A stretch of DNA of 64,000 bases. Source: Abyssisolibacter fermentans (GTDB lineage: Bacteria > Bacillota > Clostridia > Tissierellales > MCWD3). Position numbers and translations under genes: made by a program. The stretch is from positions 1 through 64,000 of the forward strand of contig NZ_LOHE01000112.1 of assembly GCF_001559865.1 (NCBI RefSeq), in the 5' to 3' direction. Of the stretch, positions 1-8,808 are shown one piece after another. Positions within the stretch are counted from its first letter, which is position 1. The number at the start of each line of letters is the position of its first letter. The notes under the pieces are model-generated. The model saw only the letters and a list, made by a program, of their open reading frames with translations, did no database searches and was not told the DNA's origin.

Positions 1-177
1 AGAAGATTTCAGTGAATTCGAAGGCATACCGGGTTGGTATGCCTGCCATTTAATGGACATCTTCTAATCATGAGCAGAGAACTAAAATCTGTGATTTTAT
101 GTGAATCGCTTATTCATTCGAAGAATGAGGTTCATTTATAAAAGGTATTTAATTTTCTATGAATAATCTGGGTTTAA
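1..177 (+). mobile_element. MITE-like repeat, copy 1 (right part; cut by window start)
   Basis: Closely similar by eye to the right two thirds of the full-length copy at 16667-16955. In order it holds a hairpin at 22-42 (GGCATACC paired with GGTATGCC), the AGAAGAT/ATCTTCT inverted pair near 1-7 and 59-65, a second module with hairpins TAAAATC/GATTTTA and TCATTC/GAATGA, and the right terminal inverted repeat at 158-177 (TATGAATAATCTGGGTTTAA). It has no coding capacity. It sits directly upstream of plsX and supplies an upstream ATG at 159 in frame with that gene. Whether it moves as a MITE or is a REP-like element is inference. Confidence 0.7.
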
Positions 178-194
178 TTAAGAGTATTAATTTC

Positions 195-214
195 TATGTA
201 TTATCTGGGTTTAA
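195..214 (+). repeat. Second copy of the repeat's right terminus
   Basis: TATGTATTATCTGGGTTTAA differs by two bases from the repeat end at 158-177. It ends against the plsX ribosome binding site (AAGGAGG at 213-219). This looks like either a local duplication of the repeat's end or a remnant of an earlier insertion. Confidence 0.6.
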
Positions 215-224
215 GGAGGATGAA

Positions 225-1235
225 ATGAAAATAGTTGTTGATGCCATGGGAGGAGATCATGGTGTAGTATCTACTGTAAAAGGTGCTATTGATGCAGTTA
301 ATGAGTATGGTGTTGATGTTATTTTAGTAGGGAAAGAAGGATTAATTTTAGAACAAATAAATAAATATAATTATAAAGGTCAAAAAATTAAAATAGTCAA
401 TGCTGATGAAATTATAACTAATGAAGATAAACCAGTTAAAGCGATAAGAAATAAAAAGAATTCTTCTATTGTAATCGGTATGCAATTAGTAAAAGATGGT
501 GAAGGAGATGCGTTTATTTCTGCAGGGAATACTGGAGCGGTTTTAACAGGCGGATTATTTGTTGTTGGTAGAATTAAAGGAATTGATAGACCGGCAATAG
601 CACCTGTTTATCCATGTGAAAAAGGACCAAGTATATTATTAGATGCGGGTGCAAATGCAGATTGTAAAGCAAAATATTTACAACAATTTGCTATTATGGG
701 TTCTGTATATGCAAATAAAATACTTGATATAGACAATCCAAAAGTAGGTTTAGTAAATATTGGTACTGAAAAAGGGAAAGGTAATGAACTGGTAAAAGAA
801 GCTTATGATTTAATAGAAAATTCTGACGTTAATTTTAGCGGTAATATTGAAGCAAGAGATGTACCTAAGGGCATAGTTGATGTTATGGTTTGTGATGGTT
901 TTGTTGGTAACACAATATTAAAGTTATCAGAAGGACTTGCTAAGACATTATTTTCACAATTAAAAGATGTGTTTTTAAGTTCTATTAAAACGAAATTAGC
1001 TGCACTGATGCTTAAATCGGGATTAAAAAAATTAAAAAATAGTTTTGACTATAGCGAGTATGGTGGAGCATTATTAATAGGACTAAAATCTCCAGTTATT
1101 AAGGCTCATGGTAGTTCAAATCCTAAGGCTATAAAAAATGCAATCAGACAAGCAAAGCAAATAATTGATAAAAAAGTAGTAGATATTATAAAAGATGAAA
1201 TTGAGTATTTGAATAATTCAAAAGATAATGTATAA
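225..1235 (+). CDS. plsX: Phosphate acyltransferase PlsX
   Basis: Makes acyl-phosphate from acyl-ACP, the donor used by PlsY in the first step of phospholipid synthesis at the membrane. The protein of 336 residues starts MKIVVDAMGGDHG, the hallmark PlsX N-terminus, and carries FISAGNTGA and VCDGFVGN, both typical of the family. The start at ATG 225 is preceded by AAGGAGG at 213-219. An in-frame ATG at 159 would add 22 residues (beginning MNNLGL) encoded by the upstream repeat and has no comparable binding site. acpP follows 37 nt downstream, its usual partner. Family assignment is secure. Confidence 0.96.
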   Translation: MKIVVDAMGGDHGVVSTVKGAIDAVNEYGVDVILVGKEGLILEQINKYNYKGQKIKIVNADEIITNEDKPVKAIRNKKNSSIVIGMQLVKDGEGDAFISAGNTGAVLTGGLFVVGRIKGIDRPAIAPVYPCEKGPSILLDAGANADCKAKYLQQFAIMGSVYANKILDIDNPKVGLVNIGTEKGKGNELVKEAYDLIENSDVNFSGNIEARDVPKGIVDVMVCDGFVGNTILKLSEGLAKTLFSQLKDVFLSSIKTKLAALMLKSGLKKLKNSFDYSEYGGALLIGLKSPVIKAHGSSNPKAIKNAIRQAKQIIDKKVVDIIKDEIEYLNNSKDNV

Positions 1236-1272
1236 TATATTTTAGTATATAACTGAATAGGGAGGTGTAATT

Positions 1273-1500
1273 ATGGTATATGAAAAATTAGTACAGATTA
1301 TAGAAGAACAATTATCAGTTTCTTCAGATCAAATTAGTAAAAAATCTTCTTTTCAAAAAGATTTAGACGCTGATTCGTTAGATGTTGTTGAATTGATAAT
1401 GGCTATAGAAGATGAATTTGATTTGGAAATTCCGGATGACGAAGCTGAACATATTAAAACGGTACAAGATGCAGTAACGTATATTGAACAACGCATTTAA
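1273..1500 (+). CDS. acpP: Acyl carrier protein
   Basis: Carries growing acyl chains on a 4'-phosphopantetheine arm for fatty acid synthesis and acts as acyl donor for PlsX. The 75-residue acidic protein has the attachment motif DADSLD with the modified serine at residue 35, followed by the helix VELIMAIEDEFDLEIPDD, conserved in all ACPs. GGAGGTG precedes the ATG. It is co-directional with plsX and is followed by a terminator-like hairpin at 1509-1537, so plsX-acpP probably form a unit. Confidence 0.97.
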   Translation: MVYEKLVQIIEEQLSVSSDQISKKSSFQKDLDADSLDVVELIMAIEDEFDLEIPDDEAEHIKTVQDAVTYIEQRI

Positions 1501-1508
1501 GAATGAAC

Positions 1509-1537
1509 AGCCCTGAAAATTCGGGGCTTTATGTTTA
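1509..1537 (+). terminator. Probable terminator after acpP
   Basis: AGCCCTGA and TCGGGGCT form an 8-bp stem with a 4-nt loop and one G-U pair, followed by a T-rich but interrupted tail (TTATGTTTA). It begins 8 nt after the acpP stop. Confidence 0.65.
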
Positions 1538-1671
1538 TTAAATACGTAAAATATGGAAAATTATTTTTGGTTTTTGGTATATAAACTTAAAAAAAAATAG
1601 GGATAATATTATCAATGTTTTAACGTGTATTAAAATATTTATAATATTATCTGACAATTATGGAGGAAAAG

Positions 1672-2394
1672 ATGAATAAAATTAATGCAAAACGACTGGT
1701 GCAACTTGATTCATTGCAAAGTAAAATAAAATATAGTTTTAAAAATGTTGAATTATTAAATAGGGCGTTGACTCACAGTTCATACGCCAATGAACACAGA
1801 AGGATGAATATTAAATATAATGAGAGATTGGAATTTTTAGGAGACGCTGTGTTAGGTGTAGTAATAAGTGATTATATATTTAAAAAATACAGTAATTATC
1901 CAGAGGGAGAATTAACAAAGCTTCGAGCTATAGTGGTATGTGAGCAGTCATTAGATTACATGTCAAAAAAACTTGAATTTGGAAAATATCTTTTGTTAGG
2001 CAAAGGAGAAGAATCTACAGGAGGAAGAGAAAGAGTTTCTATTTTAGCTGATACATACGAATCAATAGTAGGAGCTATATATTTGGATGGTGGATTAGAA
2101 AAAGCAAAATCATTTATTTTAAACTATATGATTAATATAATTAATGATGCTGTTAATGGAAAAATATTTTTAGATTATAAAACTCAGCTTCAAGAATATA
2201 TGCAGCAAAAAGATAAATGCAACATAAAGTATAAGGTTATAAAAGAAGAAGGACCAGATCATAACAAGATATTTTATGTAGATGTAAGTAATTGTGATGA
2301 AGTAATAGGAACTGGTATAGGTAAAAGCAAGAAAGAGGCTGAACAAAATGCAGCTAAATCAGCATTAGATAAAGAAGGGTTGTTAAATGATTAA
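1672..2394 (+). CDS. rnc: Ribonuclease III
   Basis: Double-strand-specific endonuclease for rRNA precursors, scRNA and structured mRNAs. The 240-residue protein has the RIIID catalytic signature NERLEFLGDAVL, the second acidic cluster in ADTYESIVGAIYLDGG, and a C-terminal double-stranded-RNA-binding domain ending in KKEAEQNAAKSAL. Two in-frame ATGs exist. I chose 1672 because GGAGG at 1662-1666 lies 5 nt upstream of it, whereas the ATG at 1660 overlaps that site. The gene overlaps the next by 8 nt and is followed by smc after it, an order also seen in other Bacillota. Confidence 0.95.
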   Translation: MNKINAKRLVQLDSLQSKIKYSFKNVELLNRALTHSSYANEHRRMNIKYNERLEFLGDAVLGVVISDYIFKKYSNYPEGELTKLRAIVVCEQSLDYMSKKLEFGKYLLLGKGEESTGGRERVSILADTYESIVGAIYLDGGLEKAKSFILNYMINIINDAVNGKIFLDYKTQLQEYMQQKDKCNIKYKVIKEEGPDHNKIFYVDVSNCDEVIGTGIGKSKKEAEQNAAKSALDKEGLLND

Positions 2395-3475
2395 TAAAAA
2401 AATCAAAATAATTCCTATATTTGTACCACATCAAGGTTGTATAAACGACTGTGTTTTTTGTAATCAAAAGAAAATTACAGGTATGAGTACAAGTATGACA
2501 CAAAAGCAAGCTACATATATAATTGAAAGAAATCTTAAAACTATAAATAAAGATAGTGAAATACAAATTGCATTTTATGGAGGAAGCTTTACAGCTATAG
2601 ACTTAGAAGTTCAAAGAGAACTATTAGGATTAGCTAAAAAATACAAAGATAGTGGACAAATACAAAAAATAAAGCTTTCTACTAGACCAGATTATATAAA
2701 TAATAAAATATTAAATATACTAAGGGAAAATAAAGTTGATATAATCGAATTAGGTGTACAATCCTTAGATGAAGAAGTATTAACACAAAACAATCGAGGG
2801 CATAATGTAAAGAGCGTATATGATGCTGTAGAGCTTATAAAGAAATATAAATTCACACTAGGATTACAAATGATGGTTGGTTTAGCAGGTGATGATGAAA
2901 ATAAATGCATAAAAACAGCTAAAGAATTCATAAAATTAAAACCAGATTTAGTTAGGATTTATCCAACTTTAGTCTTAAAAGAAACAATGTTAGAAGAAAT
3001 GATGAAAACAGGTCATTATAAACCATTAGACTTAGATGACGCAGTAAAAACTTCAGCAAAGTTGTTAATGATGTTTCAGTATCATAATATAAATGTGATA
3101 AGGGTTGGATTACAACCAACAGATAATATTACTTTAGGCAATGATGTGTTGGCTGGACCTTTTCATTCAGCATTTAGACAACTTACTCAGTCACGCATAT
3201 ATAAGATTATAATAGACCAAGTTTTTGAAACTAACAGTATTAAAGATTTAGATGATATCTGTATAGAAATAAATAAAAGGCATGTCTCAGATTTTGTTGG
3301 AAATAGAAAAACAAATATCAAACATATAAAAGAAACTTATGGTATAAAAAAAGTAAAAATGTTATCATGCAATATATCTGAAAATATTATTAATATACAT
3401 TATAATAATAAAGTAGTAGCTGTGGATATTAAAAAGTACAGCGAAAAATATTTAAAAAATAACAATCTTATATAA
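2387..3475 (+). CDS. Radical SAM protein, Elp3-like catalytic half
   Basis: The 362-residue protein has the radical SAM cluster motif C18-x3-C22-x2-C25 in QGCINDCVFCNQ, then the glycine-rich strand IAFYGGSFTAI. Its C-terminal region (GLQPTDNI through GPFHSAFRQL) resembles the radical-SAM C-terminal extension of Elp3-type proteins (COG1243). I see no acetyltransferase domain, so it would be the radical half only. Bacterial members at this rnc-smc position are known, but I am not aware of an established substrate; tRNA modification is only an inference by analogy with Elp3. It overlaps rnc by 8 nt, which implies translational coupling. Confidence 0.8.
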   Translation: MINKKIKIIPIFVPHQGCINDCVFCNQKKITGMSTSMTQKQATYIIERNLKTINKDSEIQIAFYGGSFTAIDLEVQRELLGLAKKYKDSGQIQKIKLSTRPDYINNKILNILRENKVDIIELGVQSLDEEVLTQNNRGHNVKSVYDAVELIKKYKFTLGLQMMVGLAGDDENKCIKTAKEFIKLKPDLVRIYPTLVLKETMLEEMMKTGHYKPLDLDDAVKTSAKLLMMFQYHNINVIRVGLQPTDNITLGNDVLAGPFHSAFRQLTQSRIYKIIIDQVFETNSIKDLDDICIEINKRHVSDFVGNRKTNIKHIKETYGIKKVKMLSCNISENIINIHYNNKVVAVDIKKYSEKYLKNNNLI

Positions 3476-3607
3476 CGTAAACAAATATCATAATCTCAAT
3501 TATTTAAGATAGTGATTTGTAAATTATATTTGTCTAGCAAATTTCATATAAACAGAAGATGAATAATGTGTAAAAGTAATTTATAGTTTGAGATGAGGTG
3601 GTTAAAT

Positions 3608-6600
3608 TTGTATTTAAAGAGGATAGAGCTTAACGGTTTTAAATCCTTTGCAGATAAAACAACAATAGAATTTAAAAAAGGTGTAACTGGAGTAGTTGGT
3701 CCTAACGGCAGTGGTAAAAGTAATATTTCTGACTCTATAAGATGGGTATTAGGAGAGCAAAGTGCAAAAACACTTAGAGGTGGGAAAATGGAAGATGTAA
3801 TTTTCTCAGGTACAGCTACCAGAAAACCATTAGGTTTTGCAGAGATAACTCTAGTACTAGATAATAAAGAAAAAACATTACCATTAGATTATTCAGAAGT
3901 CAATATTACAAGACGAGTATTTAGATCTGGCGATAGTGAGTATTATATAAATAAGACTAGTTGTAGACTAAAAGATATAAAAGAATTGTTTATGGATACT
4001 GGAGTAGGTATAGATGGGTATTCAATAATTGGACAAGGGCGTATAGACGAAATTTTAAGTACAAAATCAGAAGATAGAAGAAATTTATTTGAAGAAGCTG
4101 CAGGTATAGTTAAATATAAAACTAGAAAAAAAGAAGCAGAAAGAAAATTAGAAAAGACTAAAGATAATCTATTAAGAATAGATGATATTGTATATGAACT
4201 TGAAAAACAAATAGGACCTTTAGAAAGCCAATCTAAAAAAGCAAAAAAATATAATGAATTAAGTGAGAACTTAAAGAGTTTAGAGGTTAATTTATTTATA
4301 CACGAAATTGAATCAATCGAAGAAAAAAAAGATGTGCTAAATAAACAAATAGAATCATTACAAAAGCAGAAAAATATATATACGATAGAAAGTGAAAAGT
4401 CAGAATCAAAATGTAATGAATATAAAGCAGAGATTGATAAAATAGATAAGAAAATCGAAGATAACTTAAATTTCAAATATGATATGCAAAGCAAAGTTGA
4501 AAAAAAAGAGGGAGATATTCTTTTATTAAATGAAAGGAATATTTTTTTGAAATCAGAAAATGAAAGATTGAAGAAAGAAATAGATTTAACTAAAAGTAGT
4601 ATACAAAGGGATGTAAGTGAAAAAGAAACTTTGCTTGCAGATATTGAGCTGTTAGAAAAAGATATAGCTGAAATGGAAGTTAACCTGCATAGTAGTACTG
4701 AGAATTTAGTGACAGTTCAAAAACTAATTGATGAAAATGATTTATGTATTGAAGAAAAAAAGACTCAGCTAATACATAATTTAAATTTAGTGGCTGAGAA
4801 AAAAAGTAAAATTAATATGATGGAGACTTTTAATAAAAATATAGATAAACGAATTGAGCAATTGACATTAGAAATTGAAGCATACGAAAAAGAAATTGAT
4901 GAAAAAAATAAAAATATTAGTTTAAATATAAGGAACAAAGAAGAAGCAGAAAATAATTTAAATATTACCCATAATAATATAGACAACTATATTGATAAAA
5001 AAACTAGTTTAATCAGTGAATACGATACAATTAAACAAAAAATGGACAATATAAAATCAGAGCTTCAAGGTTCTATTTCTAGGTACAAGCTCTTAAAAGA
5101 TATGAAAAATGAGTATGATGGTTTTTATAAAAGTGTTAAGAATATACTATTAGCGTGTAAAAATAACTATACGTTTTCAAAAGGAGTAAAAGGAGTTGTA
5201 GCAGAATTATTAAAAGTTGATAAGAAATATGAAAGGGCTATAGAGATAGCTTTAGGTTCTGGTATACAAAATGTGGTGACTGAAAATGATTCATATGCTA
5301 AATCAGCTATAGAGTATTTGAAGAAAAATAAACTTGGTAGAGTTACATTTTTGCCTCTAAATTTAATAAAAGGCAACAGAATATATGGAACCTATAACAC
5401 AAATGGTGTTTTAGGTTTAGCATGTGATTTAATTACTTATGATAATAAATATAAAAATATATTTGAATACTTATTAGGAAGAACAATAATTGTTGACAAT
5501 CTTGATAATGGTATAAAATTATTAAAAAATATAAAACAATATGCTAAGATAGTAACATTAGATGGAGACGTATTAAATCCTGCTGGAAGTATAACAGGAG
5601 GAAGTTATAATAAAAAAAATACAAGTTTATTATCAAGAAAAAGAATTATTGATGAGTTAGGTAACAAAATACAAAATGGTAAAGAAGAATATAAAAAATT
5701 AGAAAAAAAATCTATTGACATACAAAATACTATAAATGAAATTAAAACAAATATTAGCAATAATAAACTTGAACTTGATGGCATAAAAGTTCAAATAATA
5801 AATATTGAGAATGAATTAAAGAAAGATAAAGAAAATTTGTCTAACATACAACTGTCTATTAATAAATTAAATGAACAAAACAAAACACTTTTAGAAGAAA
5901 ATATAGGCTCTAGATATGATTTAGAAAAATTAAAGGTCGAAATTAATGAAATAAATTGTGAAAATGAGAAAATAAAGAGTAGTATAGAAACATTAGAAAA
6001 AGATAATGAAATAAAAAGAGAAGATTATCAACAAAAAAACCAAAATGTCATAGATACAAGATTGAAATTAGCTTCATCTATACAAAATAAAAAACATATT
6101 AAAGAAAATACTAATAAATTAGATGAAATGTCAAATAAAAACCAACAAGATTTGGAGATTAAACACAAACTATTAGAAGAGAACAATCAAAAAATTCAAG
6201 ATAATGTATTGCTTCAAGATAAATATAAAGAAGAAAAAGATAACATGAACTCTACATTAGAAGAATTCACGAAAAGCTTAAATGAATATAAAGAAGAGAA
6301 AGAAAATTGTATTGAAATTTTTGAAAAAGAGAAAAATAAACTTAAAGGTATTACAAGCAAACTTAGTGAATATAACGAAGAGTTAAGTAAAATAGATCTT
6401 AAAAGTGAAAAATATAATATACAATTAGAAAATTATAATAACAAGCTTTGGGAACAATACGAAATGTCATATCAAATGGCTTTAAATTATAAAGAAGAAA
6501 TTGAAAATATTAATATAATAAAAAATGAAGTGGGTAGATTAAAAAAATCAATTAAAGCTTTAGGCAATATCAATATTGATTCAATACAACAATTTGTACA

Positions 6601-7177
6601 AGTAAAAGAAAGATATGAATTTATTACGAAGCAAAGGAATGATCTGATACATGCAAAAAGCTCATTAAACAAAGTTATTACTGATATGGAAATAAACATG
6701 AAGGACAAGTTTAAAGCTAATTTTCTCTTGATAAAAAAACATTTCAATGAAGTGTTTATCAAGCTATTTGGAGGAGGGAAAGCTGATATTTATTTGCAAA
6801 ATGAAGAAGAAGTATTAACAACAGGTATAGAAATAATAGCTCAACCACCAGGTAAAAAATTACAAAACATAATGCTTTTATCAGGTGGAGAAAAAGCACT
6901 AACTGCAATTGCACTGTTATTTGCTATACTTAAATTAAAACCAACTCCATTTTGTATATTGGATGAAATAGAAGCTGCATTAGATGATGCAAATGTATAC
7001 AGATTTGCAGATTATTTAAAGGATTATTCAAGCAACACACAATTTATTGTTATAACACATAGAAAAGGTACAATGGAAGCCGTTGATACATTATATGGAG
7101 TTACTATGGAAGAAAAAGGTGTAAGTAAGGTTATATCACTTAAACTAACAGATATACTAGATGAAAAAGTAAGTTAA
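3608..7177 (+). CDS. smc: Chromosome segregation ATPase SMC
   Basis: Core of the condensin-like SMC-ScpAB complex that organises and segregates the nucleoid. The protein has 1189 residues, the normal length. An N-terminal ATPase head with Walker A GPNGSGKS (about residues 32-39) is followed by a long coiled coil, a hinge around residues 515-670 (KGVVAELLKVD through ITGGSYN), a second coiled coil, and a C-terminal head with signature LSGGEKA near 1090 and Walker B ILDEIEAALDDA near 1120. I chose TTG at 3608, giving the family-standard MYLKRIELNGFKSFADKT, with GAGGTGG at 3595-3601. An ATG at 3593 overlaps that site. ftsY follows 39 nt downstream. Confidence 0.97.
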   Translation: MYLKRIELNGFKSFADKTTIEFKKGVTGVVGPNGSGKSNISDSIRWVLGEQSAKTLRGGKMEDVIFSGTATRKPLGFAEITLVLDNKEKTLPLDYSEVNITRRVFRSGDSEYYINKTSCRLKDIKELFMDTGVGIDGYSIIGQGRIDEILSTKSEDRRNLFEEAAGIVKYKTRKKEAERKLEKTKDNLLRIDDIVYELEKQIGPLESQSKKAKKYNELSENLKSLEVNLFIHEIESIEEKKDVLNKQIESLQKQKNIYTIESEKSESKCNEYKAEIDKIDKKIEDNLNFKYDMQSKVEKKEGDILLLNERNIFLKSENERLKKEIDLTKSSIQRDVSEKETLLADIELLEKDIAEMEVNLHSSTENLVTVQKLIDENDLCIEEKKTQLIHNLNLVAEKKSKINMMETFNKNIDKRIEQLTLEIEAYEKEIDEKNKNISLNIRNKEEAENNLNITHNNIDNYIDKKTSLISEYDTIKQKMDNIKSELQGSISRYKLLKDMKNEYDGFYKSVKNILLACKNNYTFSKGVKGVVAELLKVDKKYERAIEIALGSGIQNVVTENDSYAKSAIEYLKKNKLGRVTFLPLNLIKGNRIYGTYNTNGVLGLACDLITYDNKYKNIFEYLLGRTIIVDNLDNGIKLLKNIKQYAKIVTLDGDVLNPAGSITGGSYNKKNTSLLSRKRIIDELGNKIQNGKEEYKKLEKKSIDIQNTINEIKTNISNNKLELDGIKVQIINIENELKKDKENLSNIQLSINKLNEQNKTLLEENIGSRYDLEKLKVEINEINCENEKIKSSIETLEKDNEIKREDYQQKNQNVIDTRLKLASSIQNKKHIKENTNKLDEMSNKNQQDLEIKHKLLEENNQKIQDNVLLQDKYKEEKDNMNSTLEEFTKSLNEYKEEKENCIEIFEKEKNKLKGITSKLSEYNEELSKIDLKSEKYNIQLENYNNKLWEQYEMSYQMALNYKEEIENINIIKNEVGRLKKSIKALGNINIDSIQQFVQVKERYEFITKQRNDLIHAKSSLNKVITDMEINMKDKFKANFLLIKKHFNEVFIKLFGGGKADIYLQNEEEVLTTGIEIIAQPPGKKLQNIMLLSGGEKALTAIALLFAILKLKPTPFCILDEIEAALDDANVYRFADYLKDYSSNTQFIVITHRKGTMEAVDTLYGVTMEEKGVSKVISLKLTDILDEKVS

Positions 7178-7216
7178 TATAAATATTTTTAATCATAATA
7201 AGCTAGGAGGAAAAAT

Positions 7217-8350
7217 ATGCTAAAGAATTTTTTTGGATTTGGGAAAAAAGAAAAACAAAAAGAAGAACAAGAAAATCAATTAAATAAGCAGCAAGATGAA
7301 ATAATTGAAGAATTAGATGAAAATGACAATCAAAAAGTAAAAGAAGAAGAAGTTATTGAGGACAAAGAGGTAGAAATTGAAGAAGAAACTGTGCAGCAAG
7401 AAGAGGTTAAGCCTCAAGAAGAAAGTCCTAAAATGAGTATGTTTGAAAGATTAAAAAGAGGGCTGTCAAAGACTAGAGATAATATGTCTGCGCAAATAAA
7501 TAATGTTCTGAAAAATTACAGAAAAATAGACGAAGAGCTATTTGAAGATTTAGAAGAAATTCTTATTACAGCAGATATTGGCGTAGAAACAACTATGCAA
7601 ATAATAGATAATGTCAAAGATAAAGTTAAAGAAAGAAAAATAGAGGATGCAAACAAAATAAAAGATTTAATAAAAGAAGAATTAGTAGAGCTGCTTGACA
7701 GTTCTGAAAGTGGACATAAACTTACTATTGAACCTTCGCCAGCAATTGTGTTAGTAGTAGGGGTTAATGGTGTAGGAAAAACAACTACAATAGGTAAATT
7801 AGCTAATAAATATAAAAATAAAGGCAAAAGGGTACTTATAGCTGCAGGGGATACATTTAGAGCAGCTGCAATAGAGCAACTAGAAGAATGGTCTAATAGA
7901 GCAGGAGTTGATATAATATCTCATAGTGAAGGTGCAGACCCTGCTGCTGTTATATTTGATTCTATACAGGCAGCTAAAGCTAGAAAAACAGACATATTAT
8001 TGTGTGATACAGCTGGTAGATTACACAATAAAAAGAATTTGATGAATGAGTTAAATAAAATTTTTAGAGTTGTCGAAAGAGAATATCCAAAAGCAACAAA
8101 AGAAGTATTATTGGTTGTAGATGCAACAACAGGACAAAATGCTGTTTTGCAAGCAAAAACTTTTAAAGAAGCTTGTGATATTACTGCCATTGCATTAACA
8201 AAGCTAGATGGAACGGCTAAAGGCGGAGTGGTTTTTTCTGTAAATTCAGAATTAAATGTTCCAGTTAAACTTGTTGGAGTTGGAGAAAGAATTGATGATT
8301 TACAAGAATTTGATCCAAAAACGTTCGTAGATGCAATATTTTCAGAATAA
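7217..8350 (+). CDS. ftsY: Signal recognition particle receptor FtsY
   Basis: GTPase at the membrane that receives SRP-ribosome complexes and hands them to the Sec translocon. The 377-residue protein has an acidic, low-complexity A region (residues about 15-75, rich in Glu) followed by the NG domain. G1 is GVNGVGKTTTIGKLA near residue 182, the insertion box motif is DTFRAAAIEQL, G3 is DTAGRLHN and G4 is TKLDGTAKGG. AGGAGG precedes the ATG. It lies between smc and ylxM-ffh, so both SRP GTPases sit in one neighbourhood. Confidence 0.97.
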   Translation: MLKNFFGFGKKEKQKEEQENQLNKQQDEIIEELDENDNQKVKEEEVIEDKEVEIEEETVQQEEVKPQEESPKMSMFERLKRGLSKTRDNMSAQINNVLKNYRKIDEELFEDLEEILITADIGVETTMQIIDNVKDKVKERKIEDANKIKDLIKEELVELLDSSESGHKLTIEPSPAIVLVVGVNGVGKTTTIGKLANKYKNKGKRVLIAAGDTFRAAAIEQLEEWSNRAGVDIISHSEGADPAAVIFDSIQAAKARKTDILLCDTAGRLHNKKNLMNELNKIFRVVEREYPKATKEVLLVVDATTGQNAVLQAKTFKEACDITAIALTKLDGTAKGGVVFSVNSELNVPVKLVGVGERIDDLQEFDPKTFVDAIFSE

Positions 8351-8355
8351 ATATG

Positions 8356-8384
8356 TTGACAAAGACGGTATCGTAGTGTAAAAT
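8356..8384 (+). promoter_or_regulatory. Sigma-A type promoter for ylxM-ffh, inside a nested inverted repeat
   Basis: TTGACA at 8356-8361, a 17-nt spacer, then TAAAAT at 8379-8384 form a near-consensus housekeeping promoter. The same bases belong to a nested inverted repeat: TTGACA (8356-8361) with TGTCAA (8391-8396), and GTAGT (8373-8377) with ACTAC (8386-8390). It suggests that ylxM-ffh can be transcribed separately from smc-ftsY. Confidence 0.65.
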
Positions 8385-8432
8385 AACTACTGTCAAGTAA
8401 AAAACTTTACACAGGTAAAGGTGGATGAAGTC

Positions 8433-8804
8433 ATGGATAAGTTTTTTGAGATTGGTTATTTGTTTGATTTTTATGGAAATTTATTAAGCAAAAAACAATA
8501 CGATGCTGTTGAGCTATATTATATTCATGATTTATCCTTAGGAGAGATATCAGAGCAGTTAGATATAAGTAGGCAAGGAGTCTATGACATAATTAAACGT
8601 GCCGAAAAAAAATTATATTCGTTTGAAGAAAAGCTTGGATTAGTTAAGAAATTTAATAACAGTATTGTAAACATGGAAGAAATACTTAAATATATAAATA
8701 ATTTAAAAAACAATCAAAATGTTTATAATGATAAAAATAGTATGGTTCAGATAAAAGGAATTGAAAAATTAGTGTTGGATATATTAAAAACAACCAGGAG
8801 GTGA
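8433..8804 (+). CDS. ylxM: YlxM-family helix-turn-helix protein, SRP-associated
   Basis: Small protein of 123 residues with a sigma-70-region-4-like helix-turn-helix: LSKKQYDAVELYYIHDLSLGEISEQLDISRQGVYDIIKRAEKKL (in parts, residues about 15-60). This is the UPF0122/YlxM family, always next to ffh in Bacillota and implicated in SRP function. I chose ATG 8433 with AAGGTGG about 8 nt upstream; a GTG at 8421 lies inside that site. The gene stops 4 nt before ffh, so the two are coupled. Confidence 0.9.
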   Translation: MDKFFEIGYLFDFYGNLLSKKQYDAVELYYIHDLSLGEISEQLDISRQGVYDIIKRAEKKLYSFEEKLGLVKKFNNSIVNMEEILKYINNLKNNQNVYNDKNSMVQIKGIEKLVLDILKTTRR

Positions 8805-8808
8805 AGCA

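Noticed and set aside
1603-1614. GATAATATTATC palindrome and its partial repeat at 1641-1651 upstream of rnc
   Set aside because: Short A/T palindromes are frequent here; there is no spacing or conservation evidence for an operator.
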